DNA from: Caenimonas soli
GTDB taxonomy: Bacteria; Pseudomonadota; Gammaproteobacteria; Burkholderiales; Burkholderiaceae_C
Direction: 5' to 3'
Assembly (NCBI RefSeq): GCF_013155545.1
Contig: NZ_JABJVV010000002.1
Location: forward strand, 62,001 to 126,000
DNA length: 64,000 bases
In this document: positions 1 through 8,771 of the stretch, piece after piece
How the letters are laid out: each line of letters starts with the position of its first letter
Numbering within the stretch: position 1 is the stretch's first letter
Made by a program: the position numbers and the translations under genes
Notes under the pieces: model-generated
Told to the model about the DNA's origin: nothing
The model's database searches: none
Seen by the model: the letters and a program-made list of their open reading frames with translations, nothing else

Positions 1-292
1 GGCCAAGGTTCACGAAGTGAATGCAGCGGTTGACCTGCTCCAGGTCGAAAAAGTCGAATTGCTGCTGGTAGCGCAGCATCTTCAGGGGCGGCTCGCCCAG
101 CACCGTGAGGTAGAGCGCCGGGCGCTCGGGCGTGGCCAGCGCGAACATCATCTGGTGCGCCAGGGTGGTCTTGCCGCAACCGGGCAGGCCGGCGATGAGA
201 TTGAACGAAAACTCGGGCAGGCCGCCGCCCAGGACTTCGTCCAGGCCGGGCACGCCCGTTGCCAGGCAATTAATGGTTACTTTGGGCGTCAT
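1..292 (-). CDS. KaiC-like RecA-fold ATPase, N-terminal part only
   Basis: Only about the first 97 codons are present; the gene runs off the left edge. The opening GVPGLDEVLGGGLPE, followed by a Walker A loop GLPGCGKT at residues 35-42, is the classic start of the KaiC/RadA branch of RecA-type ATPases. In bacteria without a cyanobacterial clock such proteins are usually stress or sensory-kinase-linked ATPases, so a clock role is not implied. The ATG overlaps the stop of the upstream small gene by four bases, so the two are translationally coupled. Confidence is high for the fold and low for the biological role. Confidence 0.85.
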   Translation of the reverse strand, partial: MTPKVTINCLATGVPGLDEVLGGGLPEFSFNLIAGLPGCGKTTLAHQMMFALATPERPALYLTVLGEPPLKMLRYQQQFDFFDLEQVNRCIHFVNLG

Positions 293-693
293 GATGATGT
301 GTCCTGTCCAGAGGTACCGGCTGGCGATGGGATCCAGAGGGGGCCGAGCAGGCGCTCGGCGAGCGGAGCACCCACCAGGCTGGCGAGCAGTCCCATGAAA
401 GTGCGAAGCAAGGTAGCGCTGGCCTCGGAAACTTCGGCGGGGTCCCGGCCGGCCAGTAAAGCCCTGAGAGCCGGCAAATCCATGCCCGGCACATCCGGGC
501 TGCGCTCATGGTCCAGCCACGGGTGGGCTTTCTTGCTAAGGAAAAGGCTGCGGTGGTACAGCGCGGCAACCCCAAGGTTGCCGATGATGGGGGCAAGCGC
601 CGCGTCGATAGCCCGCCATTGCGACACGGCCGCATCCGCGAGCCTCGCACTGTTTGCACCGTCGCGCGACCGAATGTCGAGGGGCACCACCAT
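289..693 (-). CDS. Small protein coupled to the KaiC-like ATPase
   Basis: A 134-residue soluble protein of unknown function, mostly predicted helical, with no signal peptide, membrane segment or recognised catalytic motif. I chose the ATG at 693 because a GGAG sequence lies a few bases upstream; a TTG one codon earlier is possible. Its stop overlaps the start of the KaiC-like gene by four bases, so it is the first gene of a two-gene operon (at least). That arrangement suggests a partner or sensor for the ATPase, which is an inference from position only. Confidence 0.7.
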   Translation of the reverse strand: MVVPLDIRSRDGANSARLADAAVSQWRAIDAALAPIIGNLGVAALYHRSLFLSKKAHPWLDHERSPDVPGMDLPALRALLAGRDPAEVSEASATLLRTFMGLLASLVGAPLAERLLGPLWIPSPAGTSGQDTSS

Positions 694-777
694 CAACTCC
701 GCCTGAACATTCTGTGGCCTACCCTGGGAGCATGGAAAGGACCCATGGTACGCCTTTGCCCGACCGTGTGGGCCCGG

Positions 778-1608
778 CTACCTGAGAGCGGATGCCAGAA
801 TGCCGGCCAGCCTGGGCAGCGCCGCCACGGCGTTTTGCGTGGTTGCCATCGCCAGCTCATCCAGGCTGATGCCACGCAGCTGTGCCATCACCTGCGCGAT
901 GCGCGGCAACTCCGCAGGTTCGTTGCGCCCCTGTGGCCGGCCTTTCGCGCGCTGCTCGGCCGTAAGGTACAGCCAATGCGGCGGAATGTCCGGTGAGTCG
1001 GTTTCCATGACGATGGCCGACAGCGGCAGCGATTGCGCCAGCCGCCGGATCTGCAGCGCGCGATCGAAAGTCACGGCGCCGCCGAACCCCAGCTTGAAGC
1101 CGAGCTTGACGAATTCATCGGCCTGTTGCGCGCTGCCGTTGAAGGCATGGGCGATGCCGCTCACCCCGGCCTGGCGCAAGTGCTTGAGTAGGCGGTCGGC
1201 GGAGCGCCGCACATGCAGGATCACCGGCAGGCCGTGGCGCCGCGCCAGCGAGAGCTGCTCTCTATAAAAAAGTTCCTGGCGTTCCGGGTCGAGGCCGGGG
1301 ACGAAATAGTCCAGGCCGATCTCGCCCACGGCCACCAAGCGCGGATCGTCGCGCGCCTCGATGAGCGCGCGGTCCAACGTCGCCAGGTCATCCTCATGCG
1401 CGCGGCCGGTGCACAGGGGGTGGATGCCCAGTGCATAACTGTCGCCATGGCGGTGCGCCAGATCCCGCACCGCCGCGAAATTGCCGGCCTCCACCGCCGG
1501 CACAACGCAGTGCAATACGCCCGCAGCCGCCGCTCGGGCGCGGACGTTGGCAGTATCGCCCGCGAATTCCAGCGCATCAAGGTGGCAGTGCGTATCGATC
1601 CACATCAT
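778..1608 (-). CDS. tatD: TatD-family metal-dependent DNase
   Basis: A 276-residue TIM-barrel hydrolase of the TatD family, whose characterised members are Mg-dependent 3'-5' exonucleases involved in DNA repair or turnover. The metal ligands are visible: HCH at residues 7-9, the glutamate of VGEIGLDY near residue 96, histidines in LHVRRS (132) and HAFNGS (154), and the aspartate of ETDSPD (204). The length is normal. Two ATGs are adjacent (1608 and 1605); starting upstream of them would add a 39-residue tail absent from the family. It is divergent from the protease gene that follows. Confidence 0.9.
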   Translation of the reverse strand: MMWIDTHCHLDALEFAGDTANVRARAAAAGVLHCVVPAVEAGNFAAVRDLAHRHGDSYALGIHPLCTGRAHEDDLATLDRALIEARDDPRLVAVGEIGLDYFVPGLDPERQELFYREQLSLARRHGLPVILHVRRSADRLLKHLRQAGVSGIAHAFNGSAQQADEFVKLGFKLGFGGAVTFDRALQIRRLAQSLPLSAIVMETDSPDIPPHWLYLTAEQRAKGRPQGRNEPAELPRIAQVMAQLRGISLDELAMATTQNAVAALPRLAGILASALR

Positions 1609-1713
1609 GCGCCGATGATGCCGCAAGCCCGTGCATGGCAGCGCAAACCGTGATACCGTGTGTTTTACCGGTTTTCTTTCTTCGTTTTCCCCGCAGTTTT
1701 GATAGGTGAACGA

Positions 1714-2709
1714 ATGCGCAGGCAAGCCCTTTACAGCTCAAGCCGCTCGGGCCGGCCGGGGCAGAACCCTCCCCAGGCCGCCACTCCCGAGGTCACTCCG
1801 CCTGCGCCTGCCAAGGCCGCCACCCCATCCAGATTCTCCTTAACCAGTCCCAAGCTCCTATGGGCGGCCATCCTGATGCTGGCGGCGCTGCTGGTGTTCA
1901 GCATCAGCCTGGGCCTGCGGCCCACCCCGCGCAAACTGACCCAGGCCGATATCAATGCCGCGGTGTTGAAGACCCTGGAAACCCAGAACATTCCTTCGGA
2001 ATACGCCAAGGCCTACGACAAGATCCGGCCCTCGGTGGTCCGGGTCGTGAGCTACGTCAAGAAAAGCCGGCTGAAGGAAGAATCGCCCAGCCTGCCCAAA
2101 GGCGGTGCCAAGCCCAAGCCGCTCGGTCCTGCCAATGGCGAAGCCGACAAGGCCGGGCCCGATGACGAAGTGGAGCATGGCGTGGGCACGGGCGTGGTGA
2201 TCGTCGACAAGGGCATCATCCTCACCAACCTGCACGTGGTGTCCGGCGCCGACCGGATCATGGTCACTTTTTCCGACGGGCTGGAGGCGCAGGCTTCCAT
2301 CACCGGCGTGCAGGCCGAGAACGACCTCGCCGTGCTGCAGGCCAGCAAGATCCCGGACGACATGATCGCGGCCACCATGCGTTCCACCAGCGACCTGGGC
2401 ACCGGCGACAAGGTGCTGGCGGTGGGCTTCCCGTTCGGCATCGGCCCCTCCGCTTCTGGCGGCGTCGTTTCCGGGCTGAAGCGAGCCTTCCGTTCACCGG
2501 AAGGCAAGCAGGAGATGAGCAACCTGATCCAGTTCGATGCCGCCGCCAACCCCGGCAATTCCGGTGGTCCCCTGGTCACCATGGACGGCGAGGTGGTGGG
2601 CATCGTCACTGCCATCCTCAACCCCACGCCGGCGCGCACCTTCCTGGGCATCGCATTCGCGGTGCCGATCGAGAACGCGGCATCCGCGGCCGGCCTGCCG
2701 CCTTTCTGA
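1714..2709 (+). CDS. Membrane-anchored trypsin-like (S1C/HtrA-type) protease without PDZ domain
   Basis: A 331-residue serine protease. A Pro/Ala-rich N-terminus of about 46 residues is followed by one membrane helix (about 47-68), a helical linker and the trypsin-like domain. The catalytic triad is His174 in TNLHVV, Asp204 in ENDLAVL and Ser283 in PGNSGGPL. The protein ends directly after the protease domain (AFAVPI), so the PDZ domains of DegP/DegQ are absent. I chose the ATG at 1714; an upstream ATG at 1660 would add residues in poor context. The moxR gene begins only 33 bases later, so this protease probably belongs to the MoxR/DUF58/VWA operon. Confidence 0.85.
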   Translation: MRRQALYSSSRSGRPGQNPPQAATPEVTPPAPAKAATPSRFSLTSPKLLWAAILMLAALLVFSISLGLRPTPRKLTQADINAAVLKTLETQNIPSEYAKAYDKIRPSVVRVVSYVKKSRLKEESPSLPKGGAKPKPLGPANGEADKAGPDDEVEHGVGTGVVIVDKGIILTNLHVVSGADRIMVTFSDGLEAQASITGVQAENDLAVLQASKIPDDMIAATMRSTSDLGTGDKVLAVGFPFGIGPSASGGVVSGLKRAFRSPEGKQEMSNLIQFDAAANPGNSGGPLVTMDGEVVGIVTAILNPTPARTFLGIAFAVPIENAASAAGLPPF

Positions 2710-2742
2710 TGAACTTTGCCTTTTGAACGGGACCTACCACTC

Positions 2743-3750
2743 ATGGATTCAACGACACGACAGGACAGCGACACCGCCCAGTTGATGGAACAGATCCTCT
2801 ACGAGGTCAAGCGGGTCGTCGTCGGCCAGGACCGTTTCCTCGAGCGGGTGATGGTCGCCATCCTGGCCCAGGGCCACCTGCTGGTGGAAGGAGTGCCGGG
2901 CCTGGCCAAGACGCTGACCGTCAGGACGCTGGCCGACACCATTCGCGGCCAGTTCAAGCGCATCCAGTTCACGCCCGACCTGGTGCCGGCCGACCTGGTG
3001 GGCACCCGCATCTACAACCAGAAGACCGGCGAGTTCAGCACCGCGTTGGGCCCGGTGTTCACCAACCTGTTGCTGGCCGACGAAATCAACCGGGCCCCGG
3101 CCAAGGTGCAAAGCGCACTGCTGGAAGTGATGCAGGAGCGCCAGGTCACCATTGCCGGTGAAACGCACAAGGTGCCCAGCCCGTTCCTGGTGATGGCGAC
3201 ACAGAACCCGATCGAGACCGAAGGCACCTACCCGCTGCCCGAGGCGCAAGTCGACCGCTTCATGATGAAGGTGCTGGTCGATTACCCTACCGACGAGGAA
3301 GAATTCGTCATCGTCGAGCGCGTCACCGGCCCGGCCGTCGCCGTCTCGTCGGTGGCCACCACCGAGCAATTGGCCGCGCTGCAGCGCGAGTGCCGGCGTG
3401 TCTATGTCGACCCCTCGCTGGTGCAGTACGCGGTGCGGCTGGTGTCGGCCACGCGCACGCCCGAGAAGCATGGGCTCAAGGACGTGGGCAAATACATCAC
3501 CTTCGGCGCCAGCCCGCGCGCCACGATCAACCTGACCGAAGGCGCCAGGGCCCTGGCCATGCTGCGCGGTCGCACCTACGCCCTGCCCGAGGACATGACC
3601 GACCTGGTACCCGACGTGCTGCGGCACCGGCTGGTGCTCTCGTACGAGGCGCTGTCCGAAGGCCTGTCGGCCGACGCCCTGGTCGGCAAGATCATGACCA
3701 AGATCCAGTCTCCGCCCAGGCCCCTGGAACATGAAAAGCTCGCAGCTTAA
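2743..3750 (+). CDS. MoxR-family AAA+ ATPase
   Basis: A 335-residue AAA+ ATPase of the MoxR class, thought to act as a chaperone that remodels or matures substrates together with VWA-domain partners. Walker A is GVPGLAKT at residues 50-57 and Walker B is LLLADEIN at about 109-116. The family hallmark EVMQERQVTI follows, and the sensor 1 region reads VMATQNPIE. The gene overlaps the following DUF58 gene by 20 bases and is followed by a VWA gene, the standard MoxR-DUF58-VWA order. The ATG at 2743 gives the usual short N-terminus; one at 2716 is less likely. Confidence 0.93.
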   Translation: MDSTTRQDSDTAQLMEQILYEVKRVVVGQDRFLERVMVAILAQGHLLVEGVPGLAKTLTVRTLADTIRGQFKRIQFTPDLVPADLVGTRIYNQKTGEFSTALGPVFTNLLLADEINRAPAKVQSALLEVMQERQVTIAGETHKVPSPFLVMATQNPIETEGTYPLPEAQVDRFMMKVLVDYPTDEEEFVIVERVTGPAVAVSSVATTEQLAALQRECRRVYVDPSLVQYAVRLVSATRTPEKHGLKDVGKYITFGASPRATINLTEGARALAMLRGRTYALPEDMTDLVPDVLRHRLVLSYEALSEGLSADALVGKIMTKIQSPPRPLEHEKLAA

Positions 3751-4720
3751 GCAGGACCGGAACGCGGCGCAGGGCGCCGCGAGCGCCGGCACGCACGAAG
3801 GCGCGGAGCATGTGCTGCGCCGGCTGGAGTGGACTGCGATCCGCAGGCTCGATGGCCTGCTGCAAGGCAATTACCGCACCTTGATGCGCGGGGCCGGGCT
3901 GGACCTGGCGGACCTGCGCGAATACCAGCACCACGACGACGTGCGCCACATCGACTGGAACGTGACGGCGCGGCTGCAGATACCACATGTGCGGGTGTTC
4001 ACCGAGGACCGCGAGATGGCGGCCTGGTTCCTGCTGGACCTGAGCCCTTCCGTCGATTTCGGATCGGGCGAGCAGCGCAAGCGCAACGTGTCGGCGGATT
4101 TCGTGGGCGTGCTCGCGCGCCTGCTCACGCGGCACGGCAACCGGGTCGGCGCCATGCTTTACGGCACGGGCGTGGACACCGTCATCCCCACCCGCGGCGG
4201 CCGCCGCCATGTGCTGCATCTGCTGCACAGCATGCAGCAACGCCCGGCCCCGACCGAATCGGGCACCACCAAGCTGCGCGATCTGCTGGAAGCCGCGGCC
4301 GGCCTCATCAAGCGCCGCTCCACCCTATTCGTCGTTTCCGATTTCATCAGCGAACCCGGTTGGGACCGGCCCCTGGCCCTGTTGGCCCAGCGCCATGAAG
4401 TGGTCGCCGTGCGGCTGCTCGATCCATTGGAGCTGGACTTGCCCGACCTGGGCCTCTTGACCATCCGCGATTCGGAAACCGGCGAGCAATTGCTGGTGGA
4501 CACGCACGACGCCGGTTTTCGCAAGCGCTTCGCGCGCATTGCGGCGCAACGCGAAGCCGAGCTGCGCCAGGGCTTCGTGCGCGCCGGCGTCGATGCGCTG
4601 GAACTGTCCACCGACGGCGACCTGGTCGATGCCGTGGTGCGTTTCACGGAAATGCGCAAGCGGCGCGCCCGGCTGGCGGCCGGCGGCGGCCTGCCCGCGC
4701 ACCTGAGGCGGGCGGCGTAG
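3731..4720 (+). CDS. DUF58 protein of the MoxR operon
   Basis: A 329-residue DUF58 protein. The family signature LREYQHHDDVRHIDWNVTAR lies at residues 62-81, and a VWA-like segment with LLDLSPSVDFG follows at 101-111. The serine positions of a metal-binding site are partly kept there. No membrane helix is apparent, so it is probably cytosolic or peripheral. It starts inside the end of moxR and is followed 12 bases later by the VWA gene. DUF58 proteins are regular MoxR partners, but their biochemical role is not established. Confidence 0.9.
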   Translation: MKSSQLKQDRNAAQGAASAGTHEGAEHVLRRLEWTAIRRLDGLLQGNYRTLMRGAGLDLADLREYQHHDDVRHIDWNVTARLQIPHVRVFTEDREMAAWFLLDLSPSVDFGSGEQRKRNVSADFVGVLARLLTRHGNRVGAMLYGTGVDTVIPTRGGRRHVLHLLHSMQQRPAPTESGTTKLRDLLEAAAGLIKRRSTLFVVSDFISEPGWDRPLALLAQRHEVVAVRLLDPLELDLPDLGLLTIRDSETGEQLLVDTHDAGFRKRFARIAAQREAELRQGFVRAGVDALELSTDGDLVDAVVRFTEMRKRRARLAAGGGLPAHLRRAA

Positions 4721-4732
4721 AGGAGAGAGATC

Positions 4733-5773
4733 ATGCACTTTCTTTGGCCCGAATTCCTATGGCTGATGGCGGCTCTGCCGCTGCTGGTGCTTTTGTACGT
4801 CTGGCTGATGCGGCGCAAGAAGAAGATGGCGCTGCGCTATGCCTCGCTGTCCATCGTGAAGGAAGCCATGGGAGCGGGCCAGACGATACGCCGGCATATC
4901 CCGCCGTTCCTGTTCCTGCTGGCCCTGGCCGCCATGCTGCTGGCGGCGGCACGGCCGGTGGCGGTGGTCACCCTGCCCTCCAACCAGCAGACCATCATCC
5001 TGGCCATGGACGTCTCGGGCAGCATGCGCGCCACCGACGTGCAGCCCAACCGCCTGGTCGCGGCGCAGAACGCGGCCAAGTCCTTCCTGGCCGAACTGCC
5101 GCGCCACGTGAAGGTGGGCATCGTGGCGTTCGCCGGGTCGGCCCAGGTGGCGCAGCTGCCGACCGTGAACCGCGAAGACCTGGTCACCGCGATCGACCGC
5201 TTCCAGCTGCAGCGCGCTACGGCCACCGGCAACGCGATCGTGATTTCGCTGGCCACGCTGTTCCCCGATGCCGGCATCGACTTGCAGTCCTTGCAAAGCG
5301 GGCGCGAGCGCCAGCGCGGCTTCTCGATCGATGGCGAGAAAAAGGAGAAGAAGGACTTCACGCCGGTCGCGCCGGGCTCCTACGCATCGGCGGCCATCAT
5401 CATGTTGACGGACGGCCAGCGCACCACGGGCGTGGACCCGCTGGAAGCCGCCAAGATGGCCGCGGACCGCGGCGTGCGCGTGTACACGGTGGGCATCGGC
5501 ACGGTGGACGGCGAGACCATCGGTTTCGAGGGCTGGTCCATGCGCGTGCGCCTGGACGAGGAAACCCTCAAGGCCATCGCCAACAAGACGAGCGCCGAAT
5601 ACTATTACGCCGGCACGGCCGCCGACCTGAAGAAGGTCTATGAGACGCTGAGCTCGCGGCTGACGGTCGAGAAGAAGGAAACCGAAGTTTCGGCATTGAT
5701 GGCCCTGGCAGCCGCGGCCCTCGCCCTCTTGTCGGCCGGCCTCTCGCTGCTCTGGTTCAACCGGATTCTTTGA
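4733..5773 (+). CDS. Membrane-anchored von Willebrand A domain protein (BatA-like)
   Basis: A 346-residue protein with two N-terminal membrane helices (about 5-26 and 57-74), an external VWA domain and a C-terminal helix (about 322-343), the BatA-like layout. The metal-ion-dependent adhesion site is complete: DVSGSM at 93-98, the threonine of ATATGNAI, and the aspartate of LTDGQRTTG. A charged insertion rich in Lys/Glu (ERQRG through EKKEKKD) interrupts the domain before the last motif. It closes the protease-MoxR-DUF58-VWA set. MoxR with VWA proteins is linked in other bacteria to assembly of envelope or metal enzymes, but no target is evident here. Confidence 0.9.
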   Translation: MHFLWPEFLWLMAALPLLVLLYVWLMRRKKKMALRYASLSIVKEAMGAGQTIRRHIPPFLFLLALAAMLLAAARPVAVVTLPSNQQTIILAMDVSGSMRATDVQPNRLVAAQNAAKSFLAELPRHVKVGIVAFAGSAQVAQLPTVNREDLVTAIDRFQLQRATATGNAIVISLATLFPDAGIDLQSLQSGRERQRGFSIDGEKKEKKDFTPVAPGSYASAAIIMLTDGQRTTGVDPLEAAKMAADRGVRVYTVGIGTVDGETIGFEGWSMRVRLDEETLKAIANKTSAEYYYAGTAADLKKVYETLSSRLTVEKKETEVSALMALAAAALALLSAGLSLLWFNRIL

Positions 5774-5778
5774 TATCT

Positions 5779-5842
5779 GTCATGCCGGGCCTGACCCGGC
5801 ATCCATGACTTCCTGGATCCCGGATCAAGTCCGGGATGACAG
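5779..5842. repeat. Double-hairpin palindromic repeat, intergenic copy
   Basis: Two related 27-base arms (5779-5805 and 5814-5840) are inverted relative to each other with 22 of 27 positions matching. Each arm is also a perfect small hairpin: ATGCCGGG/CCCGGCAT with a 5-base loop, then ATCCCGGA/TCCGGGAT with a 5-base loop. It lies between the convergent VWA gene and lolD, and could act as a bidirectional transcription end or RNA stabiliser. A second copy lies inside a coding gene at 41580-41650 and a possible degenerate half at 14591-14613. Confidence 0.85.
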
Positions 5843-5847
5843 CCAGT

Positions 5848-6522
5848 TCACGTCAGGTGGCCGGACGTCAGCCGCAGCTGCCTGCCGCAGCGCGCGGCCA
5901 GCGACTCATCGTGCGTCACCAGAATGAACGCCGTTCCGCGTTCGTGCGCGAGCTTCAGCATGAGGTCGAACACCACGTCGGCGGTGCTGCGGTCCAGGTT
6001 GCCGGTGGGCTCGTCCGCCATCACGCAGGCCGGGCGCGTGACCAGTGCCCGCGCGATGGCCACACGCTGACGCTCTCCCCCTGAAAGTTCGGCCGGCCGA
6101 TGGCGCAGCCGCTCGGCCAGGCCCACCGCCGCCAGCGTGTCGGTGGCCTGGGCTGTGCACTCCTCCAGCGACTCGCGCCGTATGCGCAGGGGCATGCCCA
6201 CGTTGTCCAGCGCGCTGAACTCGGGCAGCAGGTGGTGGAACTGGTAGACGAAGCCCAGGTGCTGGTTGCGCACCTTGCCTTGGGCGGCCGCATCCAGCTT
6301 CGTGAACTCCTGGCCCATGAGCTGTACGGTGCCGCCGGTCGGCGCGTCCAATCCGCCCAGCAAGTGCAGCAAGGTGCTCTTGCCCGAGCCCGAGGCGCCG
6401 ACGATGGCGACGGTTTCACCCGCGTGGACCTGCAGGTCAACGCCGCGCAGCACTTCCACGTCCAGGCCACCCTCGCTGAAGCGCTTGGTGATGCCCTCTG
6501 CCTTCAATACCACGTCATTCAT
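5848..6522 (-). CDS. lolD: Lipoprotein-release ABC transporter ATP-binding subunit LolD
   Basis: A 224-residue ABC ATPase that powers release of outer-membrane lipoproteins from the inner membrane to LolA. Walker [10 protein letters not shown] is at 42-50, the signature LSGGERQ starts at 146, and Walker B CVMADE is at 166-171. It contains the segment [21 protein letters not shown], which is typical of the LolD/MacB branch. The start overlaps the end of lolC by 8 bases, so the two are coupled. Assignment to LolD rather than another MacB-type ATPase rests on the LolC neighbour. Confidence 0.95.
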   Translation of the reverse strand: MNDVVLKAEGITKRFSEGGLDVEVLRGVDLQVHAGETVAIVGASGSGKSTLLHLLGGLDAPTGGTVQLMGQEFTKLDAAAQGKVRNQHLGFVYQFHHLLPEFSALDNVGMPLRIRRESLEECTAQATDTLAAVGLAERLRHRPAELSGGERQRVAIARALVTRPACVMADEPTGNLDRSTADVVFDLMLKLAHERGTAFILVTHDESLAARCGRQLRLTSGHLT

Positions 6523-7768
6523 AGCGCAGCGCCTCCGCCGGATTGACGCGGCTGGCGCGCCAGCTCGGATAGATCGTCGCGACGAACGACAGCGCGAGTG
6601 AAATCAGGGCGATCGGCATGATGTCTTCTCGTTGCGGGTCGCTGGGCATCTTGCTGATGAGGTAGATGTCCTTGGGCAGGAAACTGGCGTTGAGCGCCTG
6701 CTCCATGGCCGGCACGATCACGTCGATGTTCAAGGCGATGCCCAGGCCCAGGAGCAGCCCCGCCAGCGTGCCGATGACGCCGACGGCGGCGCCTTGCACC
6801 ACGAAGATTCCCATGATGCTGCCCGGGCTCGCGCCCAAGGTCCGCAGGATGGCGATGTCGGCGCGCTTGTCGGTGACGGTCATCACCAGGGTGCTCACCA
6901 GGTTGAAGGCGGCCACGGCGACGATCAGCGTGAGGATGATGAACATCATGCGTTTTTCCAGCTGCACGGCGGCGAACCAGGTGCGGTTCTGGCGCGTCCA
7001 GTCGCGGATCAGGACGGGCTCGCTGATTGAGGTGGCCAGCTCCGAGGCGACCTCGCGGGCCTGGTGCAGATCCTTGAGTTTGAGCCGGATGCCCGTCGGG
7101 CCTTCCAGGCGGAAAATGCGCGCCGCGTCGTCCTGGTGCAGCAGAACGAGGCCGCTGTCGTATTCGAAATGGCCCGAGTCGAAGGTGCCGACCACGGTCA
7201 TCTGCTTCAGCCGTGGCACCACGCCTGCCGGCGTGACTTGCCCGCTCGGGGCGATCAGGGTCAGCGGGTCGCCCTCGCGCACGCCCAGCTGGCGCGCCAG
7301 CTCAGCCCCGAGCACCACGCCGAACTGGCCGGGAACGAGCCGCGCGAGCACGGGCTGCATGCTGGCAGCCAGGTCCGTGACCTCGCCTTCCCGCGCCGGG
7401 TCGATGCCGCGGACGATGGCTCCGCGCATGTCCTCGCCGCGCGCCAGCAGCGCCTGCGCCGCAACGAAAGGCGCCACGCCGATCACCTGAGGGTTGCGCC
7501 GCGCCTCGGTCATGGTGCGGTTCACGTCGGTCAATATGCCGCCGCCGGGCCCGTAGATCTCGATGTGCGAAACCACGCCGAGCATGCGGTCGCGCACTTC
7601 CTTCTGGAAGCCGTTCATCACCGAGAGCACGATGATCAAGGCGGCGACACCCAGGGAAATTCCCAGCATGGACACGCCGGAGATGAAGGAAATAAAGCCG
7701 TTGCGCCGGGTGGCGCGGCCGGCGCGCGTGTAGCGCCAGCCCAGGACCAGTTCGTAGGGGAGTCTCAT
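6515..7768 (-). CDS. lolC: Lipoprotein-release ABC transporter permease LolC/LolE
   Basis: A 417-residue inner-membrane protein of the LolC/E family. The N-terminus [26 protein letters not shown] and the helix starting [23 protein letters not shown] are highly typical. A large periplasmic domain follows, then three C-terminal helices and the ending [16 protein letters not shown]. Only one LolC/E gene is present, which fits lineages with a homodimeric LolF-like permease. The ATG at 7768 starts at the conserved MRLPYE; an upstream extension of 17 residues is not expected. It is divergent from the next gene by 49 bases. Confidence 0.93.
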   Translation of the reverse strand: MRLPYELVLGWRYTRAGRATRRNGFISFISGVSMLGISLGVAALIIVLSVMNGFQKEVRDRMLGVVSHIEIYGPGGGILTDVNRTMTEARRNPQVIGVAPFVAAQALLARGEDMRGAIVRGIDPAREGEVTDLAASMQPVLARLVPGQFGVVLGAELARQLGVREGDPLTLIAPSGQVTPAGVVPRLKQMTVVGTFDSGHFEYDSGLVLLHQDDAARIFRLEGPTGIRLKLKDLHQAREVASELATSISEPVLIRDWTRQNRTWFAAVQLEKRMMFIILTLIVAVAAFNLVSTLVMTVTDKRADIAILRTLGASPGSIMGIFVVQGAAVGVIGTLAGLLLGLGIALNIDVIVPAMEQALNASFLPKDIYLISKMPSDPQREDIMPIALISLALSFVATIYPSWRASRVNPAEALRYE

Positions 7769-7817
7769 TGAGGGGTATTGTTGTGGTGGGCATTGTGGCA
7801 TCACTGACAATAGGGGC

Positions 7818-8771
7818 ATGTCAGACGGCGTCCACTTGTTGATTCCTTTCGCTTACAGCAGCAACGAAGGCTGTTCGCGCGCGCTGCAGGACCTGGCCCT
7901 GCCGCAGCTGGAAAGGCTGGTCGCCCGCCTGAAGCTCGCCGGCACCGACGGCGGCGAAGACTCATCTCTTTCCATGCCGCACGAGCGCGTGCTGGCCCGC
8001 GAATTCGGCATTTCCGCGGCCGACGGCTGCATTCCCTGGGCCGCCTGCCAAGTGCAGCAGGCGGGCCGGGACGTTCAGGGCGCGGCCTGGGCCCGCATCA
8101 CACCCTGCCATTGGCGCGTTGAAACCGACCATATCGCGATGGGGCATCCGCAGGAGCTGCAGCTCGATCCGCGCGACTCGCAGGCCCTGCTGGCGGCGAT
8201 GCAACCCTTCTTCGAGCAGGACGGCATCGCGCTGGAGTACGACGCGCCCACGCTGTGGCTGGCCCGGGGCGAGGTGTTCCGCGGCCTCGCCACGGCCTCG
8301 CTGGACCGCGTGGTCGGCCGCACCATCGACGACTGGATGCCGCGCGCCGAGGCGGCCAAGACCGTGCGCCGCTTGCAGCAGGAGATGCAGATGCTGCTGT
8401 ACACCCACGAAGTCAACGAGGCGCGCATCCGTGGCGGGCTGCTGCCGGTCAATTCATTCTGGGTCAGCGGCACCGGCGCCCTGCCCGACTCGCCCCGGCA
8501 GCCGGCGGCGCCCGGACTGCAGATCACCCACTACCTGCGCGACGCCGCGCTGCTGGCGGACTGGCGCGGCTGGGCCGCCGCCTGGCAGCAGCTGGATTCG
8601 AAAGATTGCGCGCGCCTGTCCAAGGCGCTCGACGCCGGCGAGGCCGTTTCACTGACACTGTGCGGCGAGCGCAATGCGCAAACCTGGGCCAGTGGCGACA
8701 ACAACATCTTCAGCCGAATGGGTAGCCTGTTCGGGCGCAAGAGCGCATCCGCGCTGCTTCACAACCTATGA
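7818..8771 (+). CDS. Conserved phosphoglycerate-mutase-like protein upstream of recJ
   Basis: A 317-residue cytosolic protein of a conserved betaproteobacterial family that databases often label as cofactor-independent phosphoglycerate mutase-like. The alkaline-phosphatase-type metal-binding motifs of true iPGMs are not evident to me, so the enzyme name should be treated with caution. Conserved-looking blocks include HVLLIPF-type openings (VHLLIPFAYSS), CHWRVETDHIAMG and the GGLLPVNSFWVSGTGALP stretch. It overlaps recJ by four bases (ATGA) and is therefore co-translated with it, an arrangement I recall from related genomes. Confidence 0.75.
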   Translation: MSDGVHLLIPFAYSSNEGCSRALQDLALPQLERLVARLKLAGTDGGEDSSLSMPHERVLAREFGISAADGCIPWAACQVQQAGRDVQGAAWARITPCHWRVETDHIAMGHPQELQLDPRDSQALLAAMQPFFEQDGIALEYDAPTLWLARGEVFRGLATASLDRVVGRTIDDWMPRAEAAKTVRRLQQEMQMLLYTHEVNEARIRGGLLPVNSFWVSGTGALPDSPRQPAAPGLQITHYLRDAALLADWRGWAAAWQQLDSKDCARLSKALDAGEAVSLTLCGERNAQTWASGDNNIFSRMGSLFGRKSASALLHNL

